Below are positions 53,401-62,400 of a DNA stretch of 64,000 bases, in pieces. The DNA is from Chiridota heheva (taxonomy: Eukaryota; Echinodermata; Holothuroidea; Apodida; Chiridotidae). The stretch spans positions 664,001-728,000 of the forward strand of contig JAIGNY010002211.1 in NCBI GenBank assembly GCA_020152595.1, given 5' to 3'. Position numbers and translations under genes: made by a program. The stretch's first letter is position 1, and every line of letters starts with the position of its first letter. The notes beneath the pieces were generated by a model. That model did no database searches and was not told the origin of the DNA. It saw only the letters and a list, made by a program, of their open reading frames with translations.

Positions 53401-56400
53401 AGCATCAAGACTTCATTCAAGATATATCTTTGCATCAGAAATTTCATTTAAACTTGTTGAATTAAAAAGTGATTGGATCAGACATTTCATTTAAACTTGT
53501 TGAGTTAAAAAGTGATTGGATCAGACATTTCATTTAAACTTGTTGAATTAAAAAGTGATTGGATCAGACATTTCATTTAAAGTTGTTGAATTAAAAAGTG
53601 ATTGGATCTGACAATTCATTTAAACTTGTTGAATTAAAAAGTGATTGGCTACACAAACCAATTGCGCAATAATTTTGTTTGCACTTACATACCTACATAT
53701 GATTGTCTGTAGGAATATTGTTGTATTTTGACAAAAATTCAAGTAACGTATTCCAAATAAAATAAAAATACTTCGATGAATATAACACTTACATGAGCTC
53801 TCCACGGCATTTCATCAGAACAAATTCTCCTCAGCCTTTGCTTTTTACGCTGTGTTCTGTAAAATTCTGGAAACACAGCCTCCAACCTCTCAAAAGCCTA
53901 CCATAAGGAAGAACATTATATCATCATTCTAATAAAATGCTAAGTTTCCAATTGATATGCTGAAAAGAACAATAATAATCTAAGAAATAGACTTTACACT
54001 TCTACAAGACAAATAAATCTGGATTAAAGAATCTCATCACGTTACTAAGATATTCTACTTTAATGCTCTAACAAATACCCTGACAGAACATTGCAAATAT
54101 TTCAGAAATCAGAGAAAATTGTTCACTTCACTTCCAGTAAATATCCTGCAGTGCCCTCTAGTATCATGGGGGTGGAGGTGCATAGGGTCTAGGAATGAGA
54201 TCAGCTATGTGTCAAAGACACCAAAACCATGCATATATGAGTGATGAGAAATGAGTAAACAAATGAAATACGTGTTTGTTTTACTTCCACATTAAAGCAT
54301 TTTTAACCTCTGTGACTGACACGATTGACCATTAAACCTATCTTTCAAAAGCAGAATAAATCAGGGCTGTTTCAGGTTACCTCAAGTTCCTTTCTTCCAG
54401 TTCAATTCTGACAGCTTCTGGCATTTTAACATTTGGCCTAAATTGGGCCAACAGCTGCATCTTTTTCTTTCTTCTCCGTGGGGTGGGTTTCACCTCTGTA
54501 GATGCCTTGGGTGCTTCAGCTTTAGTCTGAAAAAAAATGATATTGAAGAGATGATATTTTAATATCAAAGCACTATGAATATGCCAAATTTGTTAGCTCC
54601 TACATTAATGTAAAGTTTTGAAATCATTGATGATACTCAATTTTGAATTCTTCCACATCATGAAAATCTGTTGCAATGGATCTTCAGTCCAAAATTCTCA
54701 AAGCCTACAAGTTTAAACAAAATCATCACTTCAAATCACTCATCAATAAACAAACAAAACCTTCACTGTTAAATACAATCTTATTTGTAAACTATTACTT
54801 CAAGCCAGACACATTGACCATGGGGGAAAACTTTTGTCATTGTGTTGAGTGTGAAAGTCGGTGCAGCTGCAGTGAAATTTGTTTACTATCAATGTCAGAT
54901 TATGACCATGGAAAGTGAGGTAAAGTGTGTAGAAATCCCTGGTGAAATTGCTTGTGCTGGATTGTGGTTTCTGTTGTGAGCAATATAGACCCCGACAGAT
55001 TTAAGATTTTCTCGGGCTTAAGACACAAAATGTATTGTGAGGTTTAGACCTCATGCAATTCCCCCTAAACCAAGTTAATCAGCATTATGCAGCTATAAAT
55101 AATCTTGTTGATTTGGTTTCAAGTCTGTACAGAACTGAATGGTATTGTCAAAACAGTCATCATCTAATGAATTCACATTGGTGGAATGAAGTTTAGATAG
55201 CATAAACAGATCTCAAAACTTGTAGAAAAGCCGTTCAAATTATTTCCATTTTGTCCACTTTTATTTCACCTCTAAAGTCTGTTAAAGATGCTACTATCAA
55301 TTAAGTCACGATATGTGTTCTTATCTTTGATCAACTGGCACAAAAGAATAGTGCAAATATAACAAACAAAATTATGTAAAAATTTAAGTAGAATCTTGAA
55401 TGACACATTAAAAAAGAACTGTCAGAAGGACAGTATGCTGGACTATTCAAAGCTAGTATAGAGAATGGGCTAATAGAGGGAAGTATATACAGAAAAGGGT
55501 AGCAGGGGCAGATAATTTCAAATTGCTTGAGCTTTGAAAGATGCACTTACATTTTATTTGCACTACAAGCTTCAAAATATCATTGAGTTTTCCCAGATAT
55601 TTTAAGGCAAAAAAAGCCTAACGTTACCTCACCCAGTAAGTCAGAAAACATGTAAAAGCTAGCAGTCTTCATAACTACAACACCTCATTTAGTTCTATAA
55701 ATTGAATAACAAAGAAAGAAGAGGCCCTGACTTGTCAATGTCAATGAAAGAATGTCAATCAGCCCCCTTTCCAACTTGTACCCTCTCCAACCTCTACACA
55801 CTCCCAGAACTACATCCTGGATTGTAATACAACTTCCAATTTAAGAAAAGATGTGTGTCAAGCAAAGTCAAGCAGCATGAAAAATGTACAATAACATTAA
55901 AGCAAAATTATACGAAGCAATATTGCTTAACTTATGACAAACTAGACATTTGAAATGATACAAATCCCCTCACCGTTAATAATGCATATTCCAGACTGTT
56001 CCACATTCCATTCAGATGACATCCCACCACATGCCATTCCGCCCTGTCCCACATGTCGACCCAACCTGCCCTACAACAATTCCACCCTGTCCCATATGAA
56101 ATCCCACCCTCTTCCATATTCCTTCAGCTACTTTATCATCATGTCACCTTCTACCCCACATTCTGCTTATTGTTTATATTTCCCAAACCCCTAATTTAAC
56201 ATTCTTTAGAAGCGAGGAAACTTTTATTTGCTTCTTTATTCATGGCAAGACCTACATTTTGATTGCTATTCAATATCATAACAAAACTATAAATGTGAAA
56301 TTAGTACATCATAAGCCATATATTTTTGATCTTAAGTCAAATATTTTGCAGCAAAGTCTATTGATAAGCACATAGCCTAATTGATATGCACACTATACCT

Positions 56401-59400
56401 CACCATTAAGTGTGAACAATGCTCTTCACATATACTGTATGATCATTTGTTTAAGCAAAATCATCATACCCACTTTAAATCAAGAGATACCACATATACA
56501 AATATTTTCATTGCTATGCAAATAGGCTAATTAGTATGCACACACGACCCCAAATCATGTTCAACTTAACAGTACCAATGCCATCTACTACTGTACCAAC
56601 AAGTTATTTCAGGGTAAATATTTTGTACGCAAGGCTGTTGTTATGCAAACAACCCACATAATATGCACACTACACCTCACCACTGAGCGTAGACATTGCT
56701 CTTCACATATATGATCATTTATGTAAACAAAATCCCCTACCCACTTTAATTTAAGAGATATCATAGATACAAATATTTCTATTGTTATGCAAATAAGCAA
56801 ATTAGTATGTGCAAACAACCCCCAATCATGCTCATTTGAACAGTACCCATGTCCTCTATCCCTGTGCCAAGTTACATCAATGTACACCCATAACTTAGTT
56901 ATGGGCTCATTTTAAACATTTTGTATGAAAGTCTATTGTTATGCAAATAACCTTATTAATATGTGCACTTCACCTCCCCAGTAAGTGTAGACAATGCTCT
57001 ACACATATATGATCAATTGTGCAAACAAAATCCCCACATCCACTTTAATCTAAGAGATATTATAAATACAAACAATTTCATAGTTATGCAAATAAGCTAA
57101 ATAATATGCACACACAACTCCCCAAGCATGCTCATTTGAACATTACCCATGTCCTCTACCCCTATGCCAAGTTACATGAATGTACACCATTTATAACTTC
57201 AGCTAAAAAAAACTTTAACGAAAAATTTAACCAGACAAATATGTTCATTGTTATGCAAATAAGCTTATTAGTATGCACACACAACCCCCAATCATGCTCA
57301 TTTGAACAGAACCTATGTCCTCTATCCCTATGCCAAGTTACATGAGTACATGTAAACCATTCATAACTTAAGTTATGAAAACTTTTAACCAAAAACTCTT
57401 AAACAAAAACTTTTAACCAAAACTTTATAAAATTTTTAACCAATAGCTCGACTATTCTTCAAACAACCGAGCTAAAAATAATAATTTGAGATAGTAAGTT
57501 GAATAATAATTAAAATGCCAAACCTTAGAGAACTCTACCACAGCAGCAGCATACTTCTTAAGATCTTCTCCTGCTACAACTACTCCACCAGGCTGTTTAG
57601 ATAGGGTGGCTTTGACCGCAGAAAGTTGTTCATTACGCCTGAAAATCATAACATAAAATGAAGTCCTGAAATACTAAGGAATCAGAAAAGCAAGTAACTT
57701 CAATTTAAAACATTTATGAAAAACTGCCTCCAAGGTTCATAGTATTCCAGACATCATAAACGATACAAATCCCCTCGCCGCTAATAACATGCTTCCCACC
57801 CTCTGTCACAATTACCATCCCACCTCTGTTCCACATGATGTCCGTCCTACATCCCTCCCTACAGGAAATCATACATGCAATCCAGATACCATTCCACCAC
57901 ATGACCCATATGCCATTACACCTTCAATAAAGATGACATCCCACCATATGACCCTGTCCCATATACCATGCCACCCTGTCCCAATGTCGTCCCTCCCTGT
58001 CACATATCCCACCCTGTCCCACATGCCTACCCTGTCCCACATGCTATCCCTCCCTGTACCACGTATCATCCCACCCTGTCCTATACAGGCCATTTCCATC
58101 CTACCCCACATGCTATCCCATCCTGTCCCATATGCCTTTCCACCTGAAATCCAGATGACATTCCATTACATGCCATCCTGTCCCACAAGTCATACCACCC
58201 TGTCCCCGATGCCATCCCACTTTACCCACATGTCATCCCAGCCTGTCATTAATGTCATTGAAACCATCTTATTTCACATGTCACTGTCACACATGCTATC
58301 TCACTCTGTCATATATGCCATGACATCATGTCCCACATTCCATGGCGCTATCCCACATGCCCCCTGTCCCACATGCCATCCCAAACTGTCCCACATTTCA
58401 TCCCATCCTGTTCCTAATGCCATCCCACCTTCATCCCACTTCCTACATCTGCCAATCACTCTACCATCAACTCAACATTCTTTCCTGTAACTCTCATCCC
58501 CTTACTTCTATCAATCCAACATGCCCCATTCACTTACCATCCCCTCACCTGCCATCCCCCGTTCATCTACCATCCTCCATTCACCTACCATTCTCTATTC
58601 CCCAACATGCCCCATTCACGTAACACCCACTATTCTCCTACCATCTTTCATTCACCTACCATCATCCATTCACCTACTACCCCTACCAAACTTTTGCCAT
58701 CCACTCAGCTACCAAATACAGTCTTAACCAACTCATCATTCCAACCTTCACTATAACCTGCACTCACTCCATTGCACCACAGCTCCACCCACCCCAACCA
58801 CCCTTAACTTAAATCTGACACTCCCAATAAAAAAAGGTTATCTTTTTCCTCTTTTAAAGCAGATAGGGCTGATCTATCTACTAAATCAGAATGAAAATTC
58901 ATTGCAATTTATAGATTATCATAAGTCTATTATGTTTCCACACTGTTAAAAAAAGGGCTTGTTTTTGGTTCCGATACTATCAGTATCAGGAACCTATGCA
59001 GTCGTTTGCCAAAATGTATGTATGTGTGGGTGGGTGTGTGTATGTCTGTGAAGCTTTGCCTGTAAACACGAAATCACCTAAACAGCTATGCCATGTCATA
59101 TTTAGCATATAGATGCATCATGACCCATAGATGGTCTCTATTGTTTTTAGTATCAAAATCGTGCATATTAATTAATTAGTGGGCGGGGCAAATGTCAAGT
59201 TTTTCAAATGCTCATATTTTGATAACCATATATCTGTTTTGCATCTTCTTTGGCATAAATAAGGTGTTAGGGTTGATGTAGATGCCCATCTTATAAAAAT
59301 GTTCAAAATCACTGATATGAGCTGTGGGCGGGGGATAATGTGGTTTTAATGACAACAGCTTGTAAACACGGTATCTAGTGAACCATACATCAGTGGCATT

Positions 59401-62400
59401 GATTAATCATGACTCAAAGATGGTCCCCTATTGTTTTTTGTGTCGATATCATATATATTAATGAGTGGGTGGGGCTTAGTGCAAAAAACTTAAACTTTTA
59501 AAATCTTTACAAGTGTATGCCAGTTTTGCTTCTTAAGTGGCATGCTTATATCATTAGATGCACCCTGCACATGCCTATGTTCTTAAAATGTTATATTTAA
59601 TTCATTTGATTAATTTTGAAATTTAAAAAGACAATATATATCTTGACTCTACCCACAACCCGTAAATTTTTATTCAATTAATCTCTCTTATACTATTGAG
59701 AATTACTACCTTTTCATAAACCTAAGTTCCTTTGTTCATTATATGTAATAGCATTATTGTTCTGCCAAGACAAGGACTACATGAATTAATAAACTGTGAC
59801 AAGGAGCGCATTCCTTTTAATGCTGAACAATTACAACAGTTGCAAAGGATGTTTCACAGATTGGTCATCATTATAGTGACTTTGTATAATTATCTAAAAG
59901 CTTAAAAGAAATCAATACTTTGGTCTAGTGGTTATATCATGACATTGCCAAGTTAGATGTCCCTGGTTCAATTCTCAGGGGTCCTCATCCATCAGTTCTT
60001 CACAGGTGGATTTATCTCTATCTAAATTTTAACTGCTGAAGAAGATGTCAAATATCCAATATATCTATCTTTATTTTAAAACTTAATTTAAAAACATTAA
60101 ATCAACATTAATGTCAGTTTAAAACTCAGATATTTATAGTGTATTAGCACCTAGCAATAATCAAAGATTCATTCTCACAACTAGGCAAGGGGAAAATTGA
60201 CATCAATGAGTCAATTGCACAATTAACTGGGGCTCAAAGCTGCTATTGGTAAAGCCAAGAATTTGTCTCTACTTTCAATCCATGATGTGAACAGTGGTTG
60301 ATACCCCTTGTGCAAGGGAGGGGGTTATTTACTGGGAGAAGGTAAGGCCTTATGTATCTCTGGGGTATTTACTGGGAGAAGGTAAGGCCTTATGTATCTC
60401 TGTTTTGCTCAGTGTACAATGGACACAATATGTGATATACAGATGCATTTTCGAATGTTGTTTGTGCCCCCACCCCCTCCACACTTTAGAATTTATCCCC
60501 AGCTTGGAATTAAGTCTGCAAAGCTTGGAATGAAGCCCTTCACAGCTTGGTTCCAAGCATCAAACACAGCTTGGAATAACGCCCCCACAGCTTGGAATTA
60601 CGCTCCCTCCCCACAGCTTAGAATTTAGCCCCACACAGCTTGGAATTAAGCTTCCCCCTCACCACAGCTTGAATTGAGCCCTGCACCGTGTTTGGAATTA
60701 AGACCTGCACCAATCTTGGAATTAAGTCCTGCAAAGCTTGGAATGAAGCCCCTGCACAGCTTGGAGCTTGGATCCAAGCCCATACACAGCTTGAAATTGA
60801 GCCCTGTCCCCACCCTCACAGCTTGAAATTTAGCCACCCACCCTCACAGCTTGAAATTCAGCCACCCACCCTCAAGGCTTGAAATTTAGCCCCCTCCCAC
60901 CCTCACAGCTTGAAATTTAGCCTCCACAGCTTGAAATTTAGCCTCCACAGCTGGAAATTTAGCCCCAGCTTAGAATTGAGCCCCACCAGCTTGGAATTAA
61001 GCCTCCACACAACTTAGAGTTAAGCCCTTTAGCAACTTGAAATTAAGCCCCCACACTGAGCTTGAAATTAAGCCCCCACACCGAGCTTGGAATTAAGCCC
61101 CACTCCGAGCTTGAAATTAAGCGCCCACACAGAGTTTGAAATAAAGACTTGCACACAGCTTGAAATCGGGGATTTGCTATAGAAATGATCCCTGTTGGAA
61201 TTAAGTCCGCACACAGCATCCATGGAATTAAGACGCCATGGCAACTAGGAATCTAGCCCGCATGACAACTTGGGAGTCAAGCTCTCAAACAGCTGGAATT
61301 AAGCCCTGCACAGCTTGGAATTGGGCACCTGCACAGTTTAAAATTAAGCCCTCGCTATATTTCATGACTCCGCCCATATTTATGTAGTGCAATGAATATT
61401 GATTGCACTTTCAATATGCTCAATGCCTTCCACCTGCTAAAATTATTTTCTCAAACTTTTTTGTGCAGTTACAAATTCCTGAAGTTACAGATAAATGTCT
61501 CTATTATGCAATTCTTTCATTCATTCAGATAATTCAATCATGGGTTGATTTTAATTAGCAGAAAATGGCTATTTAATTATTAATAAGCTTGAGCAATTAA
61601 GTGACCTCAGTGATCTAATGGTCATAACATCAGTATCTTTTTCTTGTAGATGTACCCCCTCCCCTGCACCCAAACACTCACTTTATTGTGATATTTTAAA
61701 AAGTTAAGATAATTTATAGATCCAATAAGTTTCTCTTAGTTCCACCCACCTCCCCCTCCCCATCTCATGAGTTATGCCCTTCACAATCAATATCCCCATC
61801 CCAATTCATAAATGAAGATTTAGAGCATACATACATAGAGATGTCAAGAGTTTATTAAGCCATTTGGAAGAGGATGAAATGCCCCTCTTCCCTCCAATAA
61901 AAAATAGGACCTATTAATTCATGATGGATAAAAAAAACTCTTATTTTCTTCCACGGTCGCCTAGTACAAAATTACTTCAATTATATGACTACAATATTCA
62001 AGACTTCTCTTTTTGGAGAGGATGAGGCCATGAAACATGCTGACTTGAAATTCAACTGGGGTCTTACTGGGGGCTCTAAATGATCAACAAAATAAAATTG
62101 AGCAGATCTCAATATCCTCAGATGTTAATTAAATTGTAAGGAGTGACATTTAATAAGAGTCCATATAATAACATTTACATCCCACCTGCACCTAACAGCT
62201 TCCAAAAATAAGGTATCTGAACTACACAACCTTTTGGTTTCTAGTTTTGCTATTCATTCCTGAGACACTTCGCTATAAATTCTATCTAGTCCTCAGTTCT
62301 TTTGTTCTGCTTTTTTTTTTCATGCCAAAACTTTCCTTTTTTTCCATGCCAGAACAAATCCTTTAATTGCTTTTCAAGTCTGGAATGCACTTGTTCTAAG

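Noticed and set aside
57789..58490. 233-codon plus frame
   Set aside because: Derived from the degenerate CCCTGTCCCACATG repeat; proline/histidine-rich with no start context.
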